Part shown: piece by piece, positions 1-6,658 of the stretch
Layout of the letters: the number at the start of each line of letters is the position of its first letter
How positions within the stretch are numbered: position 1 is the stretch's first letter
Origin: Tannerella sp.
GTDB taxonomy: Bacteria; Bacteroidota; Bacteroidia; Bacteroidales; Tannerellaceae
DNA: 7,842 bases
Assembly (NCBI GenBank): GCA_031268395.1
Contig: JAIRXI010000234.1
Coordinates: 1 to 7,842 of the forward strand
Direction: 5' to 3'
Program-made: the position numbers and the translations under genes
Notes under the pieces: model-generated
Database searches by the model: none
Told to the model about the DNA's origin: nothing
What the model saw: only the letters and a program-made list of their open reading frames with translations

Positions 1-213
1 AAGAAAAATATCCGCCACGACTGGCGACACATACGAAATATCATGTCGTCGCAAACACTGGTGACCACACGCATGAAGCTTGAAAACGGAGACAGCCTGA
101 TCATACGTCAGCCGTCGCGCCCCAATCAATATACCGCAGAAATATACGGTGCGATGAAATTTAAGCAGTCGAATAGGAGTATGAAAAAAAAATCCGTAGT
201 CCCCCATAACTGA
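1..213 (+). CDS. Transposase, C-terminal part (IS1634-like group), cut by the window edge
   Basis: The reading frame is open from base 1 to the TGA at 211-213, giving 70 residues of the C-terminal end of a protein whose start lies outside the window. The sequence contains IRHDWRHIRNIMSSQTLVTT, then a basic SRP segment, then an IYGAMKF segment and a lysine-rich tail ending VVPHN. From memory this pattern (an IMxTQ-type motif, then CSRP or PSRP, then IYxALxF) is typical of the C-terminus of Bacteroidales transposases grouped with IS1634 in the IS4 superfamily. The catalytic DDE residues are not in this piece. The fragment has no internal stop and may belong to an intact element. The other end of a similar element starts at 7785 in the same orientation. 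The family assignment is by recall of the pattern, not by a search. Confidence 0.6.
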   Translation, partial: KKNIRHDWRHIRNIMSSQTLVTTRMKLENGDSLIIRQPSRPNQYTAEIYGAMKFKQSNRSMKKKSVVPHN

Positions 214-276
214 ATCGACGAAAACGTATGCCGTTGATTATAAGATGACTGCATTAGCACCGTTGCCAAGTTGGGT
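214..276 (+). mobile_element. Probable right end of the IS1634-like element
   Basis: This stretch lies between the transposase stop and the first recognisable codons of the next, IS4-type transposase remnant (from 278). Read from outside inwards on the minus strand, bases 276-260 give ACCCAACTTGGCAACGG. The left end of the second copy reads ACCATTTTGGGTGACGC at 7742-7758. The two share CCAnnTTGG and then ACG after a one-base gap, as expected for imperfect terminal inverted repeats. The exact boundary is uncertain by several bases, and no target duplication can be checked because the outer ends are not in the window. Confidence 0.4.
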
Positions 277-277
277 T

Positions 278-631
278 AAGTTGGAAATATCAGCATAAGA
301 AGTTGCTCTGATTTACAGGTATCGCTGGACAATAGAGCTTACATTCAAGAAGTTGAAACAGAATTTTTAGTTGCATTTTTTTTATTCTGAAACCGGGAAC
401 GGCATAAAGACACAGATTTGGTGTACGCTGATAGCGCATTTGTTGCTGCAAGTTATCAAGTCAACATCCAAAAGAGTGAAGGCATTTTCCACGATAGCGG
501 CGTTGATTCGGATACATTTGATAAGTCACTTGGACATAAATTTGGTAGTAACCGAAGGCAGGCGGTATTACAAAAAATCGGAAAAAAGTAAAACTAAAAG
601 TCCGTCTACGGCTCAACTATCTCTTTTTTGA
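278..631 (+). pseudogene. IS4-family transposase, decayed 3' remnant
   Basis: Read in one frame, 281-631 gives LEISA-stop-EVALIYRYRWTIEL, then FKKLKQNF-stop-LHFFYSETGNGIKTQIW, then a hydrophobic IAHLLLQ segment and a C-terminus ending AQLSLF. The YRYRW-x-IEL-xFKxLKQ block is the well-known conserved C-terminal signature of IS4-family transposases, and it includes the catalytic glutamate of the YREK-like region. Two stops break the frame, TAA at 296-298 and TAG at 368-370. The TAG sits where homologues, from memory, have glutamine (CAG), so one substitution explains it. The 5' two thirds of the gene are absent. The remnant begins right at the presumed end of the IS1634-like element, which suggests that this element inserted into it. 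A shorter open frame from a TTG at 371 exists but is only the tail of the dead gene. Confidence 0.8.
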
Positions 632-649
632 CATGGGAGATAGCTTTTT
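617..649 (+). terminator. Rho-independent-like terminator at the end of the IS4 remnant
   Basis: CTATCTC (617-623) and GAGATAG (637-643) form a perfect 7-bp stem with a 13-nt loop, followed one base later by five Ts (645-649). The stem overlaps the last codons and the TGA (629-631) of the transposase remnant. It would stop transcription coming from the insertion sequences before it reaches the efflux promoter region. The stem is AT-containing and the loop is long, so its strength is moderate at best. Confidence 0.5.
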
Positions 650-666
650 GAAAATCGAAAATCGAA
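650..666. repeat. Short tandem repeat GAAAATC
   Basis: GAAAATC occurs twice back to back (650-656, 657-663) and is followed by GAA. It lies in the AT-rich DNA just after the terminator-like hairpin. It may simply be low-complexity sequence at a decayed IS end, and no function is implied. Confidence 0.35.
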
Positions 667-703
667 TTTATAATTTAATGAATATCAATAATATATAGAT
701 GTA

Positions 704-731
704 AACCGACCGTTTTTTGAAATAGTCGGTT
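704..731. repeat. Inverted repeat upstream of the efflux promoter
   Basis: AACCGAC (704-710) and GTCGGTT (725-731) are perfect 7-base inverted arms separated by 14 bases (CGTTTTTTGAAATA). The repeat lies about 60-90 bases upstream of the -7 element of the efflux operon. It could be a regulator binding site or an old terminator. There is no good T-run directly after it on either strand, which makes a terminator less likely. Confidence 0.4.
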
Positions 732-753
732 AATAGTGAAAAAAAATCATTAA

Positions 754-764
754 TTTGCGGCAAA
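754..764. promoter_or_regulatory. Palindrome next to the efflux promoter (possible operator)
   Basis: TTTGC-G-GCAAA is a perfect 11-base palindrome with 5-base arms around a central G. It sits 26 bases upstream of the -7 element at 790, that is, at or just upstream of the expected -33 region. A repressor or activator bound here could control the efflux operon. Palindromes this short also occur by chance, so the call rests on position. Confidence 0.3.
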
Positions 765-770
765 CGGCTC

Positions 771-797
771 TTTTTTCCCCGTAAATTGATACCTTTG
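771..797 (+). promoter_or_regulatory. Bacteroidota-type promoter of the efflux operon
   Basis: TACCTTTG at 790-797 is an exact match to the TAnnTTTG -7 element of the Bacteroidota primary sigma factor, and the common downstream C follows. No TTTG lies at the standard distance upstream. The best -33 candidate is the T-run at 771-776, and the perfect TTTG at 754-757 is too far away (32-base gap). Transcription would start near 803-806 and give a leader of about 120 nt. A good -7 box with a weak -33 box fits a promoter that needs an activator or has low basal activity. Confidence 0.55.
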
Positions 798-802
798 CGC
801 GA

Positions 803-922
803 TTCCTTTTTGCAAGGGTTATCGGAAAAGGTTATCGAGAACGGCGTCGCTGGCAGGAAATATTCATGCAGACAGCCCGTTTTGCAAGGAATGTATGAGA
901 ATGAAATAAAAACAGATTTAAT
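803..922 (+). promoter_or_regulatory. Untranslated leader of the efflux operon with repeated motifs
   Basis: This is the presumed 5' leader between the promoter and the adaptor start. GGTTATCG occurs twice in direct order (817-824 and 830-837, 13 bases start to start). TTTTGCAAGG occurs twice (808-817 and 880-889). ATTCCTT at 802-808 can pair with AAGGAAT at 886-892, which could close the leader into one long-range stem. An 11-codon open frame (ATG at 891, TGA at 924-926) ends overlapping the adaptor ATG at 923. These features hint at post-transcriptional control but could be coincidental. Confidence 0.3.
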
Positions 923-2029
923 ATGAGAACAATCTATGTAACAGTAGCCGTCGCAGTCATGCTGGCGGCGGTTTCGTGCGGCAGGAAACAGACCGGAGCA
1001 AACAGTGTGCAGCCGCCGGTCTACCCCACCGTTGCGGTGACGACCGGGCATGCGGAACTGACCGCTATCTATCCGGCAACCCTCCGCGGACGCGAAGACA
1101 TCGAAATCCGTCCGCGTATCGACGGGTTTATCGAAGATATCCTTATAGACGAAGGCTCGGCGGTGAAACAGGGACAGGTACTGTTTAAAATCAACTCTCC
1201 CCAGGCCGAACAGGCGGTGACGACGGCGCAGGCAGCGGTCACGTCGGCCGAGGCACAGTTGGCTACAGCCCGGCTGAACGTCGACCGTATGACGCCGCTG
1301 GCCGAAAAGGGAATCATCAGTTCCGTGCAACTGGAGTCCTACCGTAATGCCTTCAGTGTGGCGCAGGCCGCTCACGCACAGGCCGCCGCGCAACTCAAAA
1401 ATGCCACGGCCACGCTCTCGTGGACCTCTGTAACCAGCCCTGTCGACGGCCACGTCGGCGCCGTGCTTTACCGCAGGGGCAGCCTGGTGAACAGCCAGCA
1501 TACGCTCACAACCGTGGCCAACACCGCGAGCGTCTATGCCTGCTTCTCGTTCAACGAAAAGGCGCTGGCCGGGTTCCTGGCCGGCCTCGAAGGTGAAACT
1601 CAGACTGAAAAACTGAAACACGCGCCGGAGATCACCCTTACCCTGGCCGACGGGACGGTCTATCCTCACAGGGGACGGATAGAGACCGTTACCGGCACGG
1701 TGAACATCGCTACCGGTAGCGCCGGCTTCCGTGCCGAATTTCCCAACCGGGAGGGCCTGCTGCGTAGCGGTGCGAGCGGAAAAGTCTCCATCCCGGCGTA
1801 TTATTCCGACGTCATCCTGATCCCCCGGAAAGCAACTTTCGCCCAGCAGGACAAGGTGTTTGTCTATGCTGTGGAAGACGGTGCGGCGCAGCAGCGCCTT
1901 ATTGCGGTGACACCGACACCCGACGGGCAGACATATATCGTGACCGACGGACTGACCGTGGGCGAACGCATCGTGACCGACGGCGTGGCGACACTCTCCA
2001 GCGGCACGAAAATCACTGTCGAAAACTAA
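923..2029 (+). CDS. RND efflux periplasmic adaptor lipoprotein (membrane fusion protein, AcrA/MexA type)
   Basis: This 368-residue protein is the periplasmic adaptor that links an inner membrane RND pump to an outer membrane channel. The N-terminus is a short signal peptide with a hydrophobic core (residues 4-17) and a cysteine at 19 preceded by AVS, so it is probably a lipoprotein. The lipoyl half around residues 55-92 has the family pattern IRPRIDGFIEDILIDEGSAVKQGQVLF. An alpha-helical hairpin of AQAAVTSAEAQ-type repeats follows (about 93-165). It contains R122-x3-L126-x6-S133, which matches the RLS motif known to contact the TolC tip. The second lipoyl half (SPVDGHVGAV) and the beta-barrel and membrane-proximal domains follow. 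Length is usual for the family. The ATG at 923 directly precedes the signal peptide. Its stop lies 21 bases before the pump gene, so the two form an operon. The substrate cannot be deduced from the adaptor. Confidence 0.93.
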   Translation: MRTIYVTVAVAVMLAAVSCGRKQTGANSVQPPVYPTVAVTTGHAELTAIYPATLRGREDIEIRPRIDGFIEDILIDEGSAVKQGQVLFKINSPQAEQAVTTAQAAVTSAEAQLATARLNVDRMTPLAEKGIISSVQLESYRNAFSVAQAAHAQAAAQLKNATATLSWTSVTSPVDGHVGAVLYRRGSLVNSQHTLTTVANTASVYACFSFNEKALAGFLAGLEGETQTEKLKHAPEITLTLADGTVYPHRGRIETVTGTVNIATGSAGFRAEFPNREGLLRSGASGKVSIPAYYSDVILIPRKATFAQQDKVFVYAVEDGAAQQRLIAVTPTPDGQTYIVTDGLTVGERIVTDGVATLSSGTKITVEN

Positions 2030-2050
2030 TCTTCCCAAACGTATATTTTT

Positions 2051-5000
2051 ATGTTAAAGACTTTTATAGACCGGCCGGTACTGTCGACGGTCATTTCTAT
2101 CCTCATCGTGGTACTGGGGATGATAGGCTTGTTCATGCTGCCGGTGGAGCAGTATCCCGACATCGCACCGCCGACGGTGCGTGTCTGGGCAAGCTATCCG
2201 GGAGCGAATGCCGACGTGGTGATGAACGCCGTCGTGATTCCGCTGGAGGAACAGATCAACGGCGTGGAGGGCATGACATACATGACCTCGTCGGCCTCGA
2301 ACAACGGCTCGGCGCAAATCACCGTTTTTTTCGAAAAGGGTATCAACCCCGACATTGCCTCGGTGAATGTGCAGAACCAGGTGGCGCGTGCCACGCCGCT
2401 GCTTCCGCAGGAAGTGACGCAAATCGGTGTCACCGTCCGCAAGCAGCAAAGTTCCAACATCATGATGATCAACTTCACCACCGACAACCCGGACTATGAC
2501 CAGACGTTTATCCAGAACTATGCCAATATTCACCTCCTGCCACCCATCAAGCGGGTCAAGGGCGTGGGCGATGCCAACGTCTTCGGCGCGCGGGACTACT
2601 CAATGCGTATCTGGCTCAGGCCCGACGTCATGGCGGCCTACCGGCTTGCGCCGCAGGAAGTCGTCGCCGCCCTGCAGGAGCAGAACATCGAAGCGGCGCC
2701 CGGCGAACTGGGGCAGGAAAGCAGCCAGACTTTCCAGTATACGCTGAAATATACCGGGCGGCTGAAGACGGCGCCCGAGTTTGAAAATATCGTCGTACGT
2801 TCGGTCGATGGGCAGATTCTCCGTCTGCGCGACGTGGCGCAGGTCGAACTCGGTGCGCTGAACTATACCGTTGCCTCGCGCCTGAACGGCAACCCCTCCG
2901 TCACCGTCGGCATCAACCAGACGGCCGGCTCCAACGCCCGCGAGGTGATCAACAACATCAAGGCCGTCCTGGAGGAAGCCGCCGTCTCCTTCCCGCCAGG
3001 ACTGAAGATCGTCTACGTACAAGATGCTAACGAATTTCTCGACGCCTCCATTAATAAGGTCGTCCATACGCTGGTCGAAGCCTTTATTCTGGTATTCATC
3101 GTGGTATTCATCTTCCTGCAAAACTTCCGCTCGACGCTGATTCCGGCCATTGCCGTGCCGGTGGCCATCATCGGGACGTTTTTCTTTCTGCAGATGTTCG
3201 GTTTTTCGGTAAATCTGCTGACGCTCTTTGCGCTTGTACTGGCGATTGGGATTGTGGTAGACGACGCCATCGTCGTGGTCGAGGCCGTACACGCGCAACT
3301 CGACGCGGGTATGACCGACGCCCGCGAAGCCGCTCTTAAAGCCATGAAGGAAATCTCGCCCGCCATCGTCTCCATTACGCTGGTAATGTCGGCCGTGTTC
3401 GTGCCCGTCAGTTTCATCGGGGGGACGTCCGGCGTGTTCTACCGTCAGTTCGGACTGACGCTGGCCGTCGCCATCCTTCTCTCCGCCGTCAACGCGCTTA
3501 CGCTTAGCCCGGCCCTCTGCGCGCTCTTCCTGAAAAGTCATCCGGAGGATGGAGAAGGCAAACGCAGGAAAGGGTTTTTCAACCGCTTCGCCTTCCTGTT
3601 CAATGCGGGATTTCAGGCGACAACCAGCCGCTACGGACAGTCGCTCCGTTTCCTGGGCAAGCATGGCCACCGCTGGATTACGGTCATGCTGCTGGTCGTC
3701 ATGACCGTAATCCTGTTCGGCCTGATGCGGACAATTCCGACGGGCTTCGTGCCGCAGGAGGACAGCGGCGGCGTGATGGGAATGATCACGCTGGCGCCGG
3801 GCGCGTCGCTTGAACGCACGCAGGAGGTGGTGAAACAGGTGGCCGAAATTGCACACGGGATCGAACACGTGCAGTACGTGGCCGACCTTTCGGGTGTGAA
3901 CTTCATGAGCGGTGTAGGCAGTTCCTATGCTACCATCCAGATTAAGATGGACCCGTGGGACAGGCGAAAAATCACGACCAACCAGGTGGCCGCCATCCTG
4001 AAAGAAAAAACGGCGGACATCAAGGATGCCACGTTCATCTTCATGGGCACGCCGACATTGCAGGGTTTCGGCCTGAGCAACGGCGTGGAACTGCAAATGC
4101 AGGATCGTACGGGCGGCGACATCAACCGCTTCTTCGACGTCACCAACCGCTTCCTGGACGCCATGCGCCGCCGTCCGGAAGTGATGATGGCCATGACGAC
4201 CTTCAACCCCAACTTTCCCCAGAAACAGCTCGACGCCAATATTCCCAAAATCAAGGAAGCCGGGCTGACGCTCGGCCAGGTCATGTCGACGCTGCAAGCC
4301 TACGTGGGGAGCATGTACGTTTCGAACTTCAACCTTTACGGCAAGCAGTTCCGCGTCATGGTGCAGGCCGCGCCGGAATACCGCGAGAAACTGGAAGACC
4401 TGGACAGCTATTTTGTGCGCACGGCATCGGGCGAGATGGCGCCGGTGACGGAATTCCTGACCGTCACGGACGTCACTGCCCCGCAGACGCTGAACCGCTT
4501 TAACATGTATTCGTCGATGAGCATCACGATCATGCCCAACTTTACCGAAGGCTATGCCACGGGCAACGTCCTCGAAGCCGTCACGGAAGTGGCGCGCGAG
4601 GTGTTGCCGGAGAATTTCACCTATGACTACTCCGGCATGACGCGCGAGGAAGTGAAAAGCGGCGGACAGACGTACCTGATATTCACTCTCTGCCTGATTT
4701 TCGTCTACCTGCTACTGGCCGCCCTCTACGAGAGCTATATCCTGCCGCTGGCCGTGATATGCTCGCTGCCGGTCGGACTGGCGGGCGTCTTCATTTCCAT
4801 CTTTGGCGGGCTGGCGCTGGGTACGGGCATCGTAAACAATATCTATGTACAGATATCACTGATCATGCTGATAGGGATGCTGGCCAAGAATGCGATTCTG
4901 ATTGTGGAATATGCCGTGCAGCGGCGGCGGCAGGGGATGAGCGTCGTCGAGGCGGCAGTCAGCGGGGCCACGGCGCGGCTGCGTCCGATTCTGATGACGT

Positions 5001-6601
5001 CGTTTGCCCTGATATTCGGGCTGATGCCGCTGGCCTTCGCCACGGGCGCCGGCGCGGTCGGCAACCGCTCCATCGGCATTCCGGCCATTGGCGGCATGCT
5101 GATCGGCACGCTGCTGGGCGTGCTGGTGATTCCGTCGTTGTATATCATCTTCCAGACAATACAGGAGAAGTTCAGCAAGTCGGGGCTGATCAACACGGCC
5201 CGGGTGGTGACAGCCGGCGTGCTGCTCACAGCCGGCGTGTCGTCGTGTCAGGTGGCAAACCGCTACCGATCGCCGGAAGTCGATACGGCTGACCTGTACC
5301 GCGACGTGGCTACCGACGGCGATTCCGCGACGGTTGCGGCGATTCCGTGGGCGTCGTATTTCACCGATCCCGACCTGCAGCAACTGATAGCGGAAGGATT
5401 GCAGGCGAATTTCGACCTCCGGACGGCGTTGCTGCGGATCGAAGAGGCTGAAGCCGGATTACAGGCCGCTCGCGCTGCCTGCCTCCCCATCGCCGCACTG
5501 ACAGGGCAGGTCACGCATACGCGGACGAGCGAGCGGGGCAGTGCGACCGAGCCACTGGGCTATGCCGGCAACCAATACCGGTTGGGCGTTGCAGTGCAGT
5601 GGGAAGTCGACCTGTGGGGCAAACTCGGCCGTCAGGCGCGCGCACGGTATGCACAGTACTTGAACAGTCACGAATACAGGCGGCTGATACAAACGTCGCT
5701 GGTGTCGAACATTGCCGTCGCCTACTACACTTTGGCGGCACTGGATGAGCAACTGCGCATCTCGCGCGAGACTGTCGGACTGCTGGCGGAAAGCGCCGCG
5801 TCGATGCAGTCGATGATGGACGCCGGCCTGCTGAATGCCGCTGCCGTGGAGCAGAGTCGTGCTCTGCTGTATGCCACGCAGGTCTCGGCGCTGAACCTCG
5901 AAGTATCGATACGAAAACTGGAGAATTCACTCTCGGTCATGACCGGACGTAAACCCGGCGCGATTGTGCGACCGGAACCGAACGGACAGATGGCGCTTGC
6001 CACGCCCGCCACGCCGCTGCCTCACGGTGTCCCGGCGCAGATGCTGGCATGGCGTCCCGACGTGCGTGCAGCGGAGTTGCAGTTCCGTGCGGCGTTTGAA
6101 CTCCACCATGCGGCACGGGCAGCGCTCTATCCTTCCCTCACGCTCGGCGCGGGGACGATGGCAGGATACAGCGCCACGGTGCTGACCGACTTCTTTGATC
6201 CGAAAAACCTGCTGGCCAATATTATCGGCGGCCTGACGCAACCTGTTTTTGCTGGCAGGCAGCTGCGCGCACAGGTCAAGATCACGAAGGCGCAGGAGGA
6301 AGAGGCGCTGATCAACTTCGAAAAAACGGTGCTGACGGCTGCCCGAGAAGTGTCGGATGTGCTCTACACCTACGAAAAGGCATTGGAGAAAACGGCCCAC
6401 CGCACCTCCCAGACCGAATCGCTGCAAAAATCCGTCTACTATACACAGGAACTGCTCAAGGCCGGCGAAGCAACCTATATCGAAGTCCTCACCGCCCAGC
6501 AGAACTACCTTGTCGCCCGACTAGCCGCTGTCGGCGACCGGCTGGAAAAGGCGCAGGCGGTGGTTGACCTGTATCGCGCGCTGGGAGGGGGCGGAGATTG
6601 A
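2051..6601 (+). CDS. Fused HAE1-type RND efflux pump and TolC/OprM-type outer membrane factor
   Basis: Residues 1 to about 1043 are a complete proton-driven AcrB/MexB-type transporter. It starts with MLKTFIDRPVLSTVISI (TM1), then a periplasmic porter loop to about 336, TM2-6, TM7 near 542-560, a second large loop, and TM8-12 from about 875. The proton-relay residues of the HAE1 group are present: D404 and D405 in GIVVDDAIVVVE, K946 in GMLAKNAILIVE, R976 in ARLRPILMTS, and T983. Residues 1066-1516 are a complete outer membrane factor of the NodT/OprM type, ending in the usual LYRALGGG. Between them, residues 1046-1066 read as a lipoprotein signal peptide: N-region LINTAR, hydrophobic VVTAGVLLTAG, lipobox VSSC with Cys1066. 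The frame is unbroken, and no ATG lies near the junction. In-frame CTG (5186) and GTG (5204, 5207) codons do. In AcrB the C-terminus is cytoplasmic, so this segment could act as TM13 or as a cleavable internal signal. Pump and channel are normally separate genes. It is the second gene of the efflux operon. Confidence 0.93.
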   Translation: MLKTFIDRPVLSTVISILIVVLGMIGLFMLPVEQYPDIAPPTVRVWASYPGANADVVMNAVVIPLEEQINGVEGMTYMTSSASNNGSAQITVFFEKGINPDIASVNVQNQVARATPLLPQEVTQIGVTVRKQQSSNIMMINFTTDNPDYDQTFIQNYANIHLLPPIKRVKGVGDANVFGARDYSMRIWLRPDVMAAYRLAPQEVVAALQEQNIEAAPGELGQESSQTFQYTLKYTGRLKTAPEFENIVVRSVDGQILRLRDVAQVELGALNYTVASRLNGNPSVTVGINQTAGSNAREVINNIKAVLEEAAVSFPPGLKIVYVQDANEFLDASINKVVHTLVEAFILVFIVVFIFLQNFRSTLIPAIAVPVAIIGTFFFLQMFGFSVNLLTLFALVLAIGIVVDDAIVVVEAVHAQLDAGMTDAREAALKAMKEISPAIVSITLVMSAVFVPVSFIGGTSGVFYRQFGLTLAVAILLSAVNALTLSPALCALFLKSHPEDGEGKRRKGFFNRFAFLFNAGFQATTSRYGQSLRFLGKHGHRWITVMLLVVMTVILFGLMRTIPTGFVPQEDSGGVMGMITLAPGASLERTQEVVKQVAEIAHGIEHVQYVADLSGVNFMSGVGSSYATIQIKMDPWDRRKITTNQVAAILKEKTADIKDATFIFMGTPTLQGFGLSNGVELQMQDRTGGDINRFFDVTNRFLDAMRRRPEVMMAMTTFNPNFPQKQLDANIPKIKEAGLTLGQVMSTLQAYVGSMYVSNFNLYGKQFRVMVQAAPEYREKLEDLDSYFVRTASGEMAPVTEFLTVTDVTAPQTLNRFNMYSSMSITIMPNFTEGYATGNVLEAVTEVAREVLPENFTYDYSGMTREEVKSGGQTYLIFTLCLIFVYLLLAALYESYILPLAVICSLPVGLAGVFISIFGGLALGTGIVNNIYVQISLIMLIGMLAKNAILIVEYAVQRRRQGMSVVEAAVSGATARLRPILMTSFALIFGLMPLAFATGAGAVGNRSIGIPAIGGMLIGTLLGVLVIPSLYIIFQTIQEKFSKSGLINTARVVTAGVLLTAGVSSCQVANRYRSPEVDTADLYRDVATDGDSATVAAIPWASYFTDPDLQQLIAEGLQANFDLRTALLRIEEAEAGLQAARAACLPIAALTGQVTHTRTSERGSATEPLGYAGNQYRLGVAVQWEVDLWGKLGRQARARYAQYLNSHEYRRLIQTSLVSNIAVAYYTLAALDEQLRISRETVGLLAESAASMQSMMDAGLLNAAAVEQSRALLYATQVSALNLEVSIRKLENSLSVMTGRKPGAIVRPEPNGQMALATPATPLPHGVPAQMLAWRPDVRAAELQFRAAFELHHAARAALYPSLTLGAGTMAGYSATVLTDFFDPKNLLANIIGGLTQPVFAGRQLRAQVKITKAQEEEALINFEKTVLTAAREVSDVLYTYEKALEKTAHRTSQTESLQKSVYYTQELLKAGEATYIEVLTAQQNYLVARLAAVGDRLEKAQAVVDLYRALGGGGD
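5186..5248 (+). other. Internal lipoprotein signal peptide at the pump-channel junction
   Basis: Codons 1046-1066 of the fused protein encode LINTARVVTAGVLLTAGVSS followed by Cys1066. They show a short N-region with one arginine, a hydrophobic core and a -3 to +1 lipobox VSSC that fits the LipoP/Lsp consensus. A start at the CTG (5186-5188) would give a normal 20-residue signal peptide, and ATG to CTG is a single substitution. S1044 (TCG, 5180-5182) is one base away from TAG. The junction therefore looks like two once separate genes whose stop and start codons were lost. Whether cleavage, a near-cognate start, or an uncleaved transmembrane anchor applies cannot be read from the DNA. Confidence 0.6.
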
Positions 6602-6658
6602 ACTCTGGCCATGAACGGATGCGGTGCAGATGGATTTATCAAAGTTATGAAAACGAAA

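Noticed and set aside
371..631. An independent small gene starting at TTG 371
   Set aside because: The same frame continues upstream through a TAG into the conserved YRYRW-IEL block of an IS4 transposase, so it is only the tail of a dead gene.
754..797. TTTG at 754-757 as the -33 box of the efflux promoter
   Set aside because: The gap to the -7 element is 32 bases, well beyond the usual range of about 17-23, so it was treated as part of a palindrome instead.
668..2038. Long open frame of 456 codons on the minus strand opposite the adaptor gene
   Set aside because: It is antisense to a clear adaptor gene, and its translation is rich in Arg, His, Gly and Cys without any recognisable domain, as expected of a shadow frame in GC-rich coding DNA.
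2600..4297. Open frame of 565 codons on the minus strand opposite the pump
   Set aside because: It overlaps strongly conserved RND coding sequence. The translation is a run of His, Arg, Asp and Gln residues with no fold or motif, and no promoter is seen.
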